A stretch of DNA of 48,413 nt from Pseudomonadota bacterium (GTDB lineage: Bacteria > Myxococcota_A > UBA796 > GCA-2862545), in contig CANNIZ010000032.1 of assembly GCA_947505245.1 (NCBI GenBank), positions 1-48,413 of the forward strand, read 5' to 3'. The stretch's first letter is position 1. Every line of letters starts with the position of its first letter. The notes beneath the pieces were generated by a model. It saw only the letters and a list, made by a program, of their open reading frames with translations. It had not been told where the DNA came from and ran no database searches. Below, piece after piece: positions 1-8,651 of this stretch. Made by a program: the position numbers and the translations under genes.

Positions 1-608
1 TCCTGCAACATGGAGAGGTCGACGAGGTTGCGCTGCTCGGTGTGGGCCGTGAACACGTGCGCCCCCGCCGCTTCCTCGGAGTCCACGCCCGTCGCGTCGT
101 ACGAGTTGTAGATGGCGTCGTTCTCTGTGGAGTCCAGACTCACGTGACGATCGAGCCCCACCGGCATGAGCTCGTCTTCGATGCCCGGGACCCACGTCAC
201 CACGTGGCCGCTCTCGCAATGGATGCGGTTCGCGCGGTGCTTGCCGTCCACGTCGACCCACTCGTCTCCGTCGCGGTGGTGGAACAGATCATCGTAGGGC
301 TGGTAGGCCGCATGGGCCGGGTGGTCCGTCAGGAACGCCATGTCGACGCGCGTGTCGCAAAGCCCCCCGCGCAGGTCCTGCAGGCAGTCCTCATCGGGGA
401 GACCGTTCGGGAGCGGCTCACCATCGCACGCGTCGTGGGACCATGGGGAGTGCAAGTGCACGATCGATCGGCGGGCCAGGAAGCCACGCGGCGGCGCCGT
501 CTCCGCAGATTCCGGCAGCTCGCGGCTCCACGGCACGGTCTGCGGGCCCGTGTCCGAGTCGACCGGCGCCTTTCCGGTACACGCGACCAACATCGAAAAC
601 AGGAGCAC
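1..608 (-). CDS. PHP-domain lipoprotein, 3' end outside window
   Basis: Reading the minus strand from a GTG at 608 gives an open frame of about 202 codons that runs off the window edge. The N-terminus MLLFSMLVAC is a short lipoprotein signal with lipobox LVAC, so Cys10 would be lipidated. A Ser/Asp/Thr-rich linker follows. At residues 49-63 the sequence IVHLHSPWSHDACDG carries the HxH metal-binding signature of the PHP (polymerase and histidinol phosphatase) fold. FLTDHPAH at 92-99 matches the second PHP motif (TDH). PHP proteins are metal-dependent phosphoesterases, and a lipid-anchored version would act outside the cytoplasm; the substrate is unknown. A GGAGGGG lies 2 nt before the GTG, and an ATG at 593 is the alternative start. 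The gene is divergent from the gene at 710. Family fairly sure, function open. Confidence 0.72.
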   Translation of the reverse strand, partial: MLLFSMLVACTGKAPVDSDTGPQTVPWSRELPESAETAPPRGFLARRSIVHLHSPWSHDACDGEPLPNGLPDEDCLQDLRGGLCDTRVDMAFLTDHPAHAAYQPYDDLFHHRDGDEWVDVDGKHRANRIHCESGHVVTWVPGIEDELMPVGLDRHVSLDSTENDAIYNSYDATGVDSEEAAGAHVFTAHTEQRNLVDLSMLQ

Positions 609-709
609 AGCCCCTCCAGCCCGTCATTGTACTGCGGAACCTTCGCAGCGACGAAAGGTCTCCTACACCTGAACCGTTCGTCGTCACCACGAACGACCCC
701 GAGGTTCCA

Positions 710-1546
710 ATGATCACGCTTCTGTGGGCCACGTCCGCCTTCGCGCTCGACCCGAGCTGCGCGTCTCCCTACGGCATGTCCACCTGGGAGTCCGATATGT
801 CGCGCGTCGACGGCCTCCTGGCAGCCTCGGAGATGGAGCGCGCGGGCGCGGGCCTCGCGGCGGTTCAGCGCGGGCTCCAGTGCCTTGACGTACCGGCAGA
901 TCCCGACCACATCGCGCGCTTCGACCGCCTCCGCGCGGCGTGGTTCTTCTTCGATCAGGACGAGGAGGCCGCGCTCGAGTGGGGTACGGCCGCGAAGCTC
1001 GCGGCTCCCGAGCTGGCCTGGGACCTGCCCGAGGACCACCCGTTTCGCGTGCTCATCGACTCCGCCGAAGCCCCGGTAACGGTCGCAGCGAACGGCGCCT
1101 GGGCCGTCGATCGGCGCGCAGCCGTGTGGGTCGATGGTCGCCCATCAGCCGTCCCCGCCGTCGTGTCGGAGCTGCCTCACTTCGTCCAGATCGTAGACGA
1201 CCATGGCGAGGTTGTTCGCGGCGCGTGGCAGGACGGCGCCGCCTTTGCCGAGGGGCTCGTCGGACCGGCCGCACCCCTCGAAGACCACCACGATCGGCCC
1301 CCCCTGCTCGCGTCGGCTGGAGCAGGCGCGCTCGGCCTCGCGGCAGTCGGGTTGTACGGCCTCGCTTCGGTCGCCGCCGGAAGCCTCGACGACGCGCCCG
1401 ACGCGAGCTCGATGCTCCGGGCCCGTTCGGCAGCCAACGGTCTCGTCATCGGCGCCGGAGTCGCGGGCGCCGCCGCGCTTGGGCTTGGAATCGGGGCCCT
1501 GATCGTACATGACGGAGGGGGGCTGCGCGTCACCGGCCAGTTCTGA
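710..1546 (+). CDS. Secreted protein, paralogue 1 of a local three-member family
   Basis: A 278-aa protein with a cleavable signal peptide (MITLLWATSAFA, cleavage after AFA at about residue 12). The mature N-terminus LDPSCASPYGMSTW and the downstream motifs FFDQDEEAA, PEDHPFR and AWQDGAAF recur in the neighbour at 1594. A PEGA-like stretch (AVWVDGRPSAVP) sits in the middle. The C-terminus has two Gly/Ala-rich hydrophobic segments (about 204-225 and 244-262) and ends GGLRVTGQF. I do not recognise a characterised family. The helical N-terminal region resembles a TPR-like counting domain, followed by a PEGA-like sandwich and a glycine-rich membrane hairpin. I placed the start at 710 because only there does a signal peptide appear; a longer frame reaches back to 443 but has no plausible N-terminus. 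Confidence 0.8.
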   Translation: MITLLWATSAFALDPSCASPYGMSTWESDMSRVDGLLAASEMERAGAGLAAVQRGLQCLDVPADPDHIARFDRLRAAWFFFDQDEEAALEWGTAAKLAAPELAWDLPEDHPFRVLIDSAEAPVTVAANGAWAVDRRAAVWVDGRPSAVPAVVSELPHFVQIVDDHGEVVRGAWQDGAAFAEGLVGPAAPLEDHHDRPPLLASAGAGALGLAAVGLYGLASVAAGSLDDAPDASSMLRARSAANGLVIGAGVAGAAALGLGIGALIVHDGGGLRVTGQF

Positions 1547-1593
1547 CTTCCGCGCGCGACGTCTCGCTGGTACAGTCCACACCCGAGGCCCGA

Positions 1594-2799
1594 ATGCGTC
1601 ATCTCAGTAGCCTTCCCTTGCTCGCGTTGTTCCTGCCCCAGGTCGCGAGCGCGCTCGACCCCAACTGCACGGCGCCGTTCAGCCATGCGACCTGGGTGTC
1701 GGCCATGAACGAGATCGACGGTGCGCTCAAGCAGTCCGAGATGGAGGCCGCGCGCGGAGGCCTGGACAAGGTGAGGGCGCTCCTCCCCTGCCTCGATGAG
1801 GTCGCAAAACGAGGCCACCTCGCGCGGTTTGCGCGCCAGGAGGCCATCGTCTACTTCTTCGATCAGGACGAAGAAGCCGCGATCAAGTGGGGCCTCACGG
1901 CCCGGTATACCGCGAACGACTTCCCCTGGTCCGTGCCTGAAGATCACCCGTTTCGCGCCACGTTGATGGAGGCCGAGGATCCGCCGTTCGGCGGCCCCGG
2001 TGGCGGCTTCCTCGTCGAAAAGAAGTACGCCGTGTTCCTGAACGGCAGCCCACAGGCAGACGCCAAGGCCCGCGCGGAAGTGCCAAATTTCCTGCAGGTC
2101 ACCGACAAGAAAGGCGTCATCGTTCGCGCCTTCTGGCAGGACGGGGCGGCGTTCCCGACCAACATCGTCGCAGCCGGATCACCTCCTACGGAGCCAGCCG
2201 CCTGGTTCGTCGCAGACAACGACTACACGAAGGCGGGCGGCGACCAGGTGTTCGGTGGGCAGGCGGTCGCAACCGCCACGACCGACGCGACGACCACCAC
2301 AACGACGGCTACCACGGACGCCACGGCAACCACAGACGCCACGGCGACCACCACGACGACGGCTACCACGGACGCCACGGCAACCACGGACGCCACGGCG
2401 GCAACCACAGATGCCACCACGACCACGGACGCCACCACGACTACAACCACCGACGCGGTGGCGACGAACGACGCGACGACGGTGACCGATCCCGTTGTTC
2501 CGAAGCCCGTCAAACCCCCCAAGCCCGCGAAGCCACCGAGCCCGGGCGGCATCGGCGTCGTACAGCTCGGCGCAGCCGGTGGACTGGGCGTGGTCGCGGG
2601 TGCGCTCTACGTCGTAGCCGGGCTCACGGCCGGCACGCTCGCCGATCAACCCGATACGGCCACAATGGTCGCGGTACGCAGCCGCACGAACGCCCTCGTG
2701 CTCGGCTCCGCGATCGCTGGCGTCGCCGCGCTCGGCGTCGGCGCCACGGCGTTCATCTCGACCGACGGCGGCGGCTTCGTCGTGACAGGACGTTTCTGA
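1594..2799 (+). CDS. Secreted protein, paralogue 2, with Thr/Ala/Asp repeat insert
   Basis: A 401-aa protein with a signal peptide (residues 1-20, ending VASA) and the same mature start LDPNC and core motifs FFDQDEEAA, PEDHPFR and FWQDGAAF as the gene at 710, which lies 47 bp upstream; the pair is a clear tandem duplication. It differs by a low-complexity Thr/Ala/Asp insert (about residues 226-299, TTDAT-type repeats) and a Pro/Lys linker (KPVKPPKPAKPPSPGG) before the C-terminal Gly/Ala-rich hydrophobic hairpin. It ends GGGFVVTGRF. The insert looks like an extended, possibly glycosylated stalk between the globular and membrane-associated parts. Function unknown; I infer an envelope location. 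Confidence 0.82.
   Translation: MRHLSSLPLLALFLPQVASALDPNCTAPFSHATWVSAMNEIDGALKQSEMEAARGGLDKVRALLPCLDEVAKRGHLARFARQEAIVYFFDQDEEAAIKWGLTARYTANDFPWSVPEDHPFRATLMEAEDPPFGGPGGGFLVEKKYAVFLNGSPQADAKARAEVPNFLQVTDKKGVIVRAFWQDGAAFPTNIVAAGSPPTEPAAWFVADNDYTKAGGDQVFGGQAVATATTDATTTTTTATTDATATTDATATTTTTATTDATATTDATAATTDATTTTDATTTTTTDAVATNDATTVTDPVVPKPVKPPKPAKPPSPGGIGVVQLGAAGGLGVVAGALYVVAGLTAGTLADQPDTATMVAVRSRTNALVLGSAIAGVAALGVGATAFISTDGGGFVVTGRF
2302..2409 (+). repeat. 54-bp direct repeat, two copies, inside the Thr-rich coding stretch
   Basis: Two adjacent copies with a 54-bp period (2302-2355 and 2356-2409) are nearly identical over their first 45 or so bases. Since 54 is a multiple of 3, the reading frame is kept and the copies encode repeated Thr/Ala/Asp peptides. 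The near-identity suggests recent duplication by slippage or recombination, so stalk length may vary between strains. Confidence 0.8.
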
Positions 2800-2800
2800 C

Positions 2801-3547
2801 ATGAACGGCCGGCATCTGCTGCTCGACAGCCCCGCCCTCGGGCGCAAGGTTCACCTCTGGGCGTACGGCCACTTCGGCCCACCCGTGATCGTGTTTCCCT
2901 CTGCCGCCGGCTTCGCCCACGAGTGGCAGTCCCACAATATGATCGACCTGCTGCAACCGCTCCTGGCGGCCGGCAGGCTGAAGCTTTACTGCCCCGAGAG
3001 CAACGTCGCGGAGACGTGGACCAAGAAGGACGCGCCGCTCTCGTACCGGATGAAGCGCCACGCGGCCTACGAGCGCTTCGTCCTGGACACGCTCGTCCCG
3101 TTCATCCGGGAAGACTGCAAGTGGCCCGAAGCACCCATGGTCGGCGTCGGCTGCTCGCTCGGCGCGAGCTACGCGGCCAACTTCGCGCTCAAGTACCCCA
3201 CCGTGTTTCGCGACGCGATCTGCATGAGCGGCCGCTACCTGATGACCGAGCTCACCGACGGCCAGATGAACAGCGAGCTCTACTTCCACAGCCCGCTCCA
3301 CTACATGCCCAAGCTCGACGGCGCGGCGCTGGACCACGTTCGGCGGAACACGCACCTGACGCTGGTGTGTGGCCGGGGAAAGTGGGAGGAGGGGTGCATC
3401 GAAGAGACGCTGATGCTCGCAGACCTGCTTCGTCGCAAGGGCGTCCCCCACGAACGCGACATCTGGGGCACAGACTCGGTACACGACTGGCCGTGGTGGA
3501 AGAAGCAGACCGCCAAGCACTTCATGGCTCGGTGGGGCTCCCGCTGA
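2801..3547 (+). CDS. Alpha/beta-hydrolase, putative esterase
   Basis: A 248-aa cytoplasmic-looking protein of the esterase (EstA/esterase-D-like) alpha/beta-hydrolase type. The nucleophile elbow GCSLGA places the catalytic serine at residue 119. The C-terminal HDWPWW motif supplies the likely catalytic histidine at 228. An acidic residue just before it, in DIWGTDS, could complete the triad. The early strand-loop PVIVFPSAAG (about 28-37) would form the oxyanion-hole region. It begins 1 bp after the stop of the gene at 1594, so the two are probably co-transcribed and translationally coupled. Substrate not predictable. Confidence 0.85.
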   Translation: MNGRHLLLDSPALGRKVHLWAYGHFGPPVIVFPSAAGFAHEWQSHNMIDLLQPLLAAGRLKLYCPESNVAETWTKKDAPLSYRMKRHAAYERFVLDTLVPFIREDCKWPEAPMVGVGCSLGASYAANFALKYPTVFRDAICMSGRYLMTELTDGQMNSELYFHSPLHYMPKLDGAALDHVRRNTHLTLVCGRGKWEEGCIEETLMLADLLRRKGVPHERDIWGTDSVHDWPWWKKQTAKHFMARWGSR

Positions 3548-3583
3548 ACGCGCCGCCCGGTTAGGAAGGCCGCGGAGGCCACC

Positions 3584-4207
3584 ATGGCGACCGAAGCTGA
3601 GCTGCTTGGACGAATCCTCGAGCGGCTCGACCGGATGGAGACCAAGGTCGACGCGATGTACGGCACCTGGCAGCACTTCGCCGAGCGCGCGCCGGTCGTC
3701 GGCGACGCTGCGGGAGCGAGCGCTCAATACGCCTGGGAGCTCGCGATCAAGAACGGCATCGACCCGATCAGCACGCTCGAGAAGCTCGTGCCGCTCGCGC
3801 TGGAAGCCGGCAAGCCGCGCACGATCGACGCGCTCGCCCGCGTCGTCACCCGGATCGATCGGCTCGAGATGGCGCTCGACAAGGTGGACCTGCTCGAGCA
3901 GAAGCTCGCTGCCGCAGGCGTCGACCAGAACGCCCTCGCCGACAAGGCCGTCGATCTGCTCGCGCGGGCGGCGGCCCTCTCACGATCGCCCGAAGTCGAC
4001 GCGTTCATCCAGGACGGGGCCTTCGATCCTCGCGCCGTGGACGTGATGGGCAAGGCCACGCGCGCCCTCGTCGAGGTCCGGCGCGAAGGCGCGGCCTCCG
4101 TCGGCCCGTTTGGGGCGATGAGCGCGATGATGGACGGCGACGTCCAACGGGCGGTCGGGTTCAGCCTCGCGGTCGCGCGTCGGCTCGGCCAGCTCCTCGC
4201 GCGCTAG
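3584..4207 (+). CDS. DUF1641-like helical protein
   Basis: A 207-aa, almost entirely alpha-helical, soluble protein. The C-terminal segment (about 171-207, VGPFGAMSAMMDGDVQRA followed by a helix) resembles the DUF1641 signature, in which a Gly-Phe/Leu-Gly turn precedes a 'dgDVQRalGf' helix. The N-terminal ERLDRMETKVDAMYG suggests a short coiled coil. DUF1641 proteins often sit beside redox enzymes, but no such partner is visible here. The start has a GGAGG Shine-Dalgarno sequence 5 nt upstream. Confidence 0.7.
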   Translation: MATEAELLGRILERLDRMETKVDAMYGTWQHFAERAPVVGDAAGASAQYAWELAIKNGIDPISTLEKLVPLALEAGKPRTIDALARVVTRIDRLEMALDKVDLLEQKLAAAGVDQNALADKAVDLLARAAALSRSPEVDAFIQDGAFDPRAVDVMGKATRALVEVRREGAASVGPFGAMSAMMDGDVQRAVGFSLAVARRLGQLLAR

Positions 4208-4330
4208 CTTTCCGCGGGGGTTGCGCTCTTCCGCACGCCACAATCGAAGAAAACCGACCCCTCCGCGTTTTCCTGGTAGCGCTTTCGCGGACCCCTGGTG
4301 TCCATACGGCGCACCTGAACGGAGGACACC

Positions 4331-4804
4331 ATGAATCGCGCGATCGCCCTGCTGCTGCCACTGCTTCTCGCCCCCAGCGGCTGCATCATCTACGAGAACA
4401 ACGGCGACCAGGACCTGAACCCCGGCGACTGGTGGAACGACGGCTCGACAGACACGTCCAACCCAGGTGACACGTCCGACACCGCCGAAGTCCCCACCCC
4501 CTCTGGTCTGGTCGCGACGCCCGATCACGCTGAGGCTGGTCAGACGCTGCTGATCACGCTCACGTCCACCGTCGAACTCGACCTGTCCCTCGTCGTCGAC
4601 GTCTCGTTCACGGCCGACGTCACCATTCACCAGTTCACCGCCGAAGCCGATCAGGTGCTGATCGTCGCGACGATCGACCCCAACGCCACCACCGGCACCT
4701 CGACGATCGACGTCGAGCTCGCCGACGGTCAGGTGCTCACCGTCGACCTGCCGTTCACCGTCACGCCGCCTGGAGCGCCGGAAGACACGGGCGGCTGCCC
4801 GTAA
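4331..4804 (+). CDS. Small acidic lipoprotein
   Basis: A 157-aa lipoprotein. The signal MNRAIALLLPLLLAPSGC has lipobox PSGC with Cys18. It is followed by an Asp/Asn/Thr/Ser-rich low-complexity linker and a C-terminal immunoglobulin-like beta domain (about residues 57-145). The end, APEDTGGCP, contains a free Cys. A GGAGG motif stands 5 nt before the ATG. The stop codon lies 1 bp before the ECF sigma factor start at 4806, so this gene probably leads the signalling operon and could be its extracytoplasmic sensor; that role is inference from position only. Confidence 0.8.
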   Translation: MNRAIALLLPLLLAPSGCIIYENNGDQDLNPGDWWNDGSTDTSNPGDTSDTAEVPTPSGLVATPDHAEAGQTLLITLTSTVELDLSLVVDVSFTADVTIHQFTAEADQVLIVATIDPNATTGTSTIDVELADGQVLTVDLPFTVTPPGAPEDTGGCP

Positions 4805-4805
4805 A

Positions 4806-5297
4806 ATGAGCCTCGACGCTGCCGAGCTGTACCGACGCTACGGGGACATGGTCCTCGCGCGGTGTCGCGTGCTGCTCGGCAACGAGGCGGACGCCCGTGA
4901 CGCCGTCCAGATCGTGTTCCTGCAAGTCCACCGCAACCGCGACGCGTTCCGCGGGGACGCGCGCCCATCCACGTACCTGTGGCGCATCGCCACGCACACC
5001 TGCCTCAACGGCCTTCGCTCCAAGCGACGCCGCCCCGAAGACCCGGTCGAGGACGTCACCGTCTACGGCGACTCGATGCTCGACCCCGTCGAGGTACGCG
5101 ATCTGCTCGATCGCGCGATCGACGGCGAAGATGAGACGACCAAACTATGCGTGATCTACCACTTCGTCGATGGAATGACCCACGACGAGGCCGGCGAGAT
5201 GCTCGGCCTCGGCGGGGCCGCCGTGAGGAAGCGCATCGCCGGCTTCCGGGAACGGGCCAGGGCCCGCCTGCCAGCCGATTTCATGGAGGCCGTGTGA
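4806..5297 (+). CDS. ECF-family RNA polymerase sigma factor
   Basis: A 163-aa sigma-70 group 4 (ECF) protein. Region 2 covers about residues 5-72 (RRYGDMVLARC, DARDAVQIVFLQVH, STYLWRIATHTCLN). A short linker leads to region 4 (about 100-155), with the helix-turn-helix in FVDGMTHDEAGEMLGLGGAA. It would direct RNA polymerase to a small regulon, probably including its own operon. The next gene overlaps its stop by 4 bp (GTGA) and encodes a zinc-finger anti-sigma factor, a standard cognate pairing. Confidence 0.92.
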   Translation: MSLDAAELYRRYGDMVLARCRVLLGNEADARDAVQIVFLQVHRNRDAFRGDARPSTYLWRIATHTCLNGLRSKRRRPEDPVEDVTVYGDSMLDPVEVRDLLDRAIDGEDETTKLCVIYHFVDGMTHDEAGEMLGLGGAAVRKRIAGFRERARARLPADFMEAV

Positions 5298-5956
5298 GCC
5301 ACCCTTCCGCCCTCGCTCTGCACCAGTACCGGCTCGACGAGCTCGACGCTGACGAACGGGCAGCGGTCAAGACCCATTGCTCGACGTGCGAGCGATGCGC
5401 TTCGCGGCTCGGCGCTCAGCAGGCGGCCCGCACGGCCTTCGTCGCCGAAGACGTCCCATCGGCGATCGAACGCCTCGCCAAGCCCGCCAACGGGCCATGG
5501 CTGCAGCTGTTCGCTGGCGCCACCCCCCTGTTGGCGCTCGCCGCCGCGCTGCTCCTCGCGGTGCTGTCACCGAACGACTCGGGCGTGCGTACGAAGGGCA
5601 CCCTCCCCGACGTGGAGCTGTGGGTCGGCACCTCCGAAGGTCCACGCGCGTTGAGGCCTGAGGAGACGCTCGGAGAGGGCGCCGTCGTGCAGGTGCTGTA
5701 CGACACGAACGGCGCGCGGCATGCCGTGCTCGCGGGCCGCGACAGCAGCGGGCGCGTCGAGGTGTACGGCGAGCTGCCGGTACACGACACGCTCACCCCG
5801 TCACCGTTCGGCATCACGCTCGACGCGTCGCACGGAAAGCAGGAATTCTACGTCGTGACCAGCGACGCCCCGCTCACCGCACACGACGTCGAACAGGCGT
5901 TGACCAGCGGTCGCGCCGACTTGCAGGTACGCTCCGTCGCGGTGCAGAAGCGCTGA
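5294..5956 (+). CDS. Transmembrane zinc-finger anti-sigma factor
   Basis: A 220-aa protein starting at a GTG that overlaps the sigma-factor stop. The N-terminus has the ZAS/zf-HC2 signature HX3CX2C (H28, C32, C35 in HCSTCERC) that binds ECF sigma factors. One transmembrane helix spans about 69-91 (LFAGATPLLALAAALLLAVL). The remaining approximately 125 residues form a beta-rich extracytoplasmic domain, with LWVGTSEGPRALRPEETLGE near its start. Such proteins hold the sigma factor at the membrane until proteolysis or a conformational change releases it. The following gene encodes a secreted caspase-family protease and starts within this gene's stop codon (TGATG), making that protease a candidate for signal processing. 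Confidence 0.87.
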   Translation: MSHPSALALHQYRLDELDADERAAVKTHCSTCERCASRLGAQQAARTAFVAEDVPSAIERLAKPANGPWLQLFAGATPLLALAAALLLAVLSPNDSGVRTKGTLPDVELWVGTSEGPRALRPEETLGEGAVVQVLYDTNGARHAVLAGRDSSGRVEVYGELPVHDTLTPSPFGITLDASHGKQEFYVVTSDAPLTAHDVEQALTSGRADLQVRSVAVQKR

Positions 5957-7731
5957 TGTGGCTCTCCCTCGCCATCGCCGTCGCCCACGCGGAGCCCGTT
6001 CGGCACGCGGTGATCGTGGGTGCGAACGACGGTGGCGGCGTGCTCGAACCGCTCAAGTACGCCGAGAACGACGCGCAGCAGTTCGCCGAATTGCTCGTCG
6101 AACTCGGCGGCTTCGACGAGCACCTCGTCACCGTCCTGTACGCCCCCACGGCCGACGATCTACGCGGCGCGCTCGGGGCGCACGCGTCGGTCACCGAGGC
6201 CTACCCGGAAGACCTGTTCGTCTTCTACTATTCCGGTCACGCCGACGCGAACGGCCTCAGGCTCAGCGAGGACACGTTCTACTTCGACGCGCTCAAACAC
6301 GACCTCCGCGCCGTAAACGCGGACGTGAGCATCGGCGTGCTCGACGCGTGCCGCGCCGGAGCGATCACGCGACTCAAGGGCGGCGCCGTCACCGCGTCGA
6401 TCTTCCAGCAAGAGGAGACCTCTGCCGAGGGAGAGGCGTGGCTGACGGCCTCCTCGGCGGACGAGCTCGCGCAGGAGTCCGACGACCTCCGCAGCGGCTT
6501 CTTCACGCACTACCTCATGTCTGGCATGCGCGGCGCGGCAGACACCGGGGACGGCGTCGTCGACCTGTCCGAGCTGTACCGCTACACGTTCGACCGCGTC
6601 GTCGCGCGCACCGGCGGCACCGAGGCCGGCGCCCAGCACCCGATGTTCGACTACGACCTCTCCGGCTCGGGCGGGGTCGGGCTCACGGACCTGCGCAACG
6701 CGAGCGCCACCCTGGTCGTGCCCGCCGAGAGCACGGGCCTTATCCAGGTGCTGCGGATGCCCGACCGCATCCAGATCGCCGAGGTCGGAAAGCTGTCAGG
6801 AAGCGAGCTCAAGCTCGCCGTTCCCGAAGGGCGCTACCTGGTCCGCCGCCGCGAGGACGGCGACCTGTACGAGATCGCGATCGGCATCCGCGAAGGCGCC
6901 GTGGTGACGTTGCAGGACTGGGGCGCCGGTCGTCCCGAAGCGGGCACCGCCCGCGGGGGCCCGGAAGCGAACGTCGACCGCGTCGAACAGTTCATTCGCG
7001 ACAGCCTCGACTACGAGAAGCGCCTGAACCTCGGCCACTCACCCGTCATCGCGGGAACATCGTCGTTCATGATCCCGGGCGCCGGTCAGTTCTACAACGG
7101 CCAAAAGAGCAAGGGCGCCCTATACTTCGGCGCGACCGCCGTGTTGATGTCAGGCGCGCTGTTCGTCCCGCGCCTCGGCCCCTCTGGTGTTGAGGGCGTC
7201 GACGACCTCGACCCGCGCGTGTGGCCCGTCCTGGGCGCCATGGTGTGGGGCGCCTCGATCGCGGACGCGACCTACAACGTCAAGCACCTCGAGGACAAGC
7301 GGCCGATCCTGGGCACCACGATCGGCTGGGGCGGACTTTTCGGCGCAGGCCCTTGGCCGTTCCATCAGGGCTTGTCCGCCGACGTCATCGTCACCGAGGG
7401 CCTGTCGGTCGGCCTCGACCGCGTCGGCTTCACCACCTGGGGCGACGGCGGGTACGACGTGCAGCTCGGCTCCCGGCTGATGCTCGCGTACGAAGGCGGA
7501 AAGCTGCGTCCCGGGGTGTTCGGTGCGTTCGGCCTCCGCTACGGACACCAGCCGTCGGACGGCCCGTACCCGAACCTCACGGCCGGCCGCGGCGTGGCCG
7601 GGGCGGGCGTCAACCTGCGCTACTACGTGGTGCCGCGGTACTTCACCGAGGTCGAAGGCCGCATCGAATACGGCGGCGACGAGATCGTAGGCGTCGCGGG
7701 GTTCGGGCTCGGCGTCCACCTCGGCCGATGA
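5956..7731 (+). CDS. Secreted caspase-family (C14-like) peptidase with membrane/barrel-like C-terminus
   Basis: A 591-aa protein. A short signal peptide (residues 1-12, ending AHA) precedes a caspase/metacaspase fold at about 16-235. The catalytic dyad is visible as His95 in FYYSGHADANG and Cys132 in GVLDACRAG, and the VIVGANDGGG strand opens the domain as usual. A beta-rich segment (about 240-325) resembles a PEGA/Ig-like module. A hydrophobic region PGAGQFYNGQKSKGALYFG (about 372-395) matches the fold seen in DUF5683-type membrane proteins. The final 150 residues alternate polar and hydrophobic positions like an outer-membrane barrel. The order sigma, anti-sigma, caspase with 1-4 bp overlaps suggests that the caspase cleaves the anti-sigma factor or an envelope effector. 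Catalytic family confident, substrate inferred. Confidence 0.85.
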   Translation: MWLSLAIAVAHAEPVRHAVIVGANDGGGVLEPLKYAENDAQQFAELLVELGGFDEHLVTVLYAPTADDLRGALGAHASVTEAYPEDLFVFYYSGHADANGLRLSEDTFYFDALKHDLRAVNADVSIGVLDACRAGAITRLKGGAVTASIFQQEETSAEGEAWLTASSADELAQESDDLRSGFFTHYLMSGMRGAADTGDGVVDLSELYRYTFDRVVARTGGTEAGAQHPMFDYDLSGSGGVGLTDLRNASATLVVPAESTGLIQVLRMPDRIQIAEVGKLSGSELKLAVPEGRYLVRRREDGDLYEIAIGIREGAVVTLQDWGAGRPEAGTARGGPEANVDRVEQFIRDSLDYEKRLNLGHSPVIAGTSSFMIPGAGQFYNGQKSKGALYFGATAVLMSGALFVPRLGPSGVEGVDDLDPRVWPVLGAMVWGASIADATYNVKHLEDKRPILGTTIGWGGLFGAGPWPFHQGLSADVIVTEGLSVGLDRVGFTTWGDGGYDVQLGSRLMLAYEGGKLRPGVFGAFGLRYGHQPSDGPYPNLTAGRGVAGAGVNLRYYVVPRYFTEVEGRIEYGGDEIVGVAGFGLGVHLGR

Positions 7732-7786
7732 TCCCCAGCCCCACGCGGGATCACGCGTGTGCTACGCTGTCCGCGGAGGAGACATC

Positions 7787-8647
7787 ATGCGGACGTGGAT
7801 GGGGGCTGTGGCCGCTACAATCGCGTTGGGCGCGACGTCGACGGCCGAGGCGGCCTGCACGGCCGCGCCGGTCTCGGCGGAGACGCTGCGGACGTCGATT
7901 GACGACGCGATGCAGGAATACCCGCGCTTTGAAGAAGGGTCGTTCCTTCCTCGCGCGGAAGGCATCATCGCGAGCATCCCGTGCCTGACGGAAATCGCCA
8001 AACCGGACCTCGTCGCCCGAATCCACCGCCTCACCGCGCTCAAGGTCCGCATCTCCGACGGCAACGACCGTCGAGCGCGCCTCGCGTTCGCGTCCGCGCG
8101 CTCGCTGGACGCGACGTACGAATTGCCGTCGTGGCTGGCCGGCCCGCTCGACCCCGAACGCGCCGAGTACAACGCGATCCCGCTCGACCTGATCACGAAG
8201 GTCGACCTGCGGCAGCCCACCGAAGACGGTGGCTCCGTGTTCCTGGACGGCAAGGCCACGCTCGAGCGGCCAAAGAACGTACCGACCCTGTTTCAGCGAA
8301 AGATCGTCGATCGCGTGGTGGAGACGGCGTACCTGTGGCCCGCCGATCCGGACCCGATCTACGACATGGTGCCGATCTACGAAGACCGCCCGCCCACGTC
8401 CGCGCGCCTGCTCGTGTCGGGCGGCGCCGCCGCGGTCGCTGGCGCTGGCGCCACGCTGATCTCCCTCGCGGGTTGGGACATTACGAACATCTGCCCAGAA
8501 GACCCCCGCGATGTTTGCCGCCTTCAGGCTCGTGATCGAATCATCGCCGGCTCAGCGATGGTGGTAGGTGGCACCGGAGGCTTCCTGTTCGGTCAGTACT
8601 TCCTGGACGGCAGCGGGGCCGTCATCGGCATCAAGACCCGCTGGTGA
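7787..8647 (+). CDS. Secreted protein, paralogue 3 of the local family
   Basis: A 286-aa protein with a signal peptide (residues 1-22, ending AEA) and a mature start ACTAAPVSAETL. It aligns in layout, more weakly in sequence, with the genes at 710 and 1594: an N-terminal helical domain ending in a conserved Cys-Leu (SIPCLTEIA compare LPCLDEVA), a PEGA-like strand (VFLDGKATLERPKNVP), a C-terminal Gly/Ala hydrophobic hairpin, and a terminal aromatic (IGIKTRW). GGAGGA lies 6 nt before the ATG. It sits between the caspase and trypsin-like genes, which suggests the family works with this operon. Function unknown. Confidence 0.8.
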   Translation: MRTWMGAVAATIALGATSTAEAACTAAPVSAETLRTSIDDAMQEYPRFEEGSFLPRAEGIIASIPCLTEIAKPDLVARIHRLTALKVRISDGNDRRARLAFASARSLDATYELPSWLAGPLDPERAEYNAIPLDLITKVDLRQPTEDGGSVFLDGKATLERPKNVPTLFQRKIVDRVVETAYLWPADPDPIYDMVPIYEDRPPTSARLLVSGGAAAVAGAGATLISLAGWDITNICPEDPRDVCRLQARDRIIAGSAMVVGGTGGFLFGQYFLDGSGAVIGIKTRW

Positions 8648-8651
8648 CACC

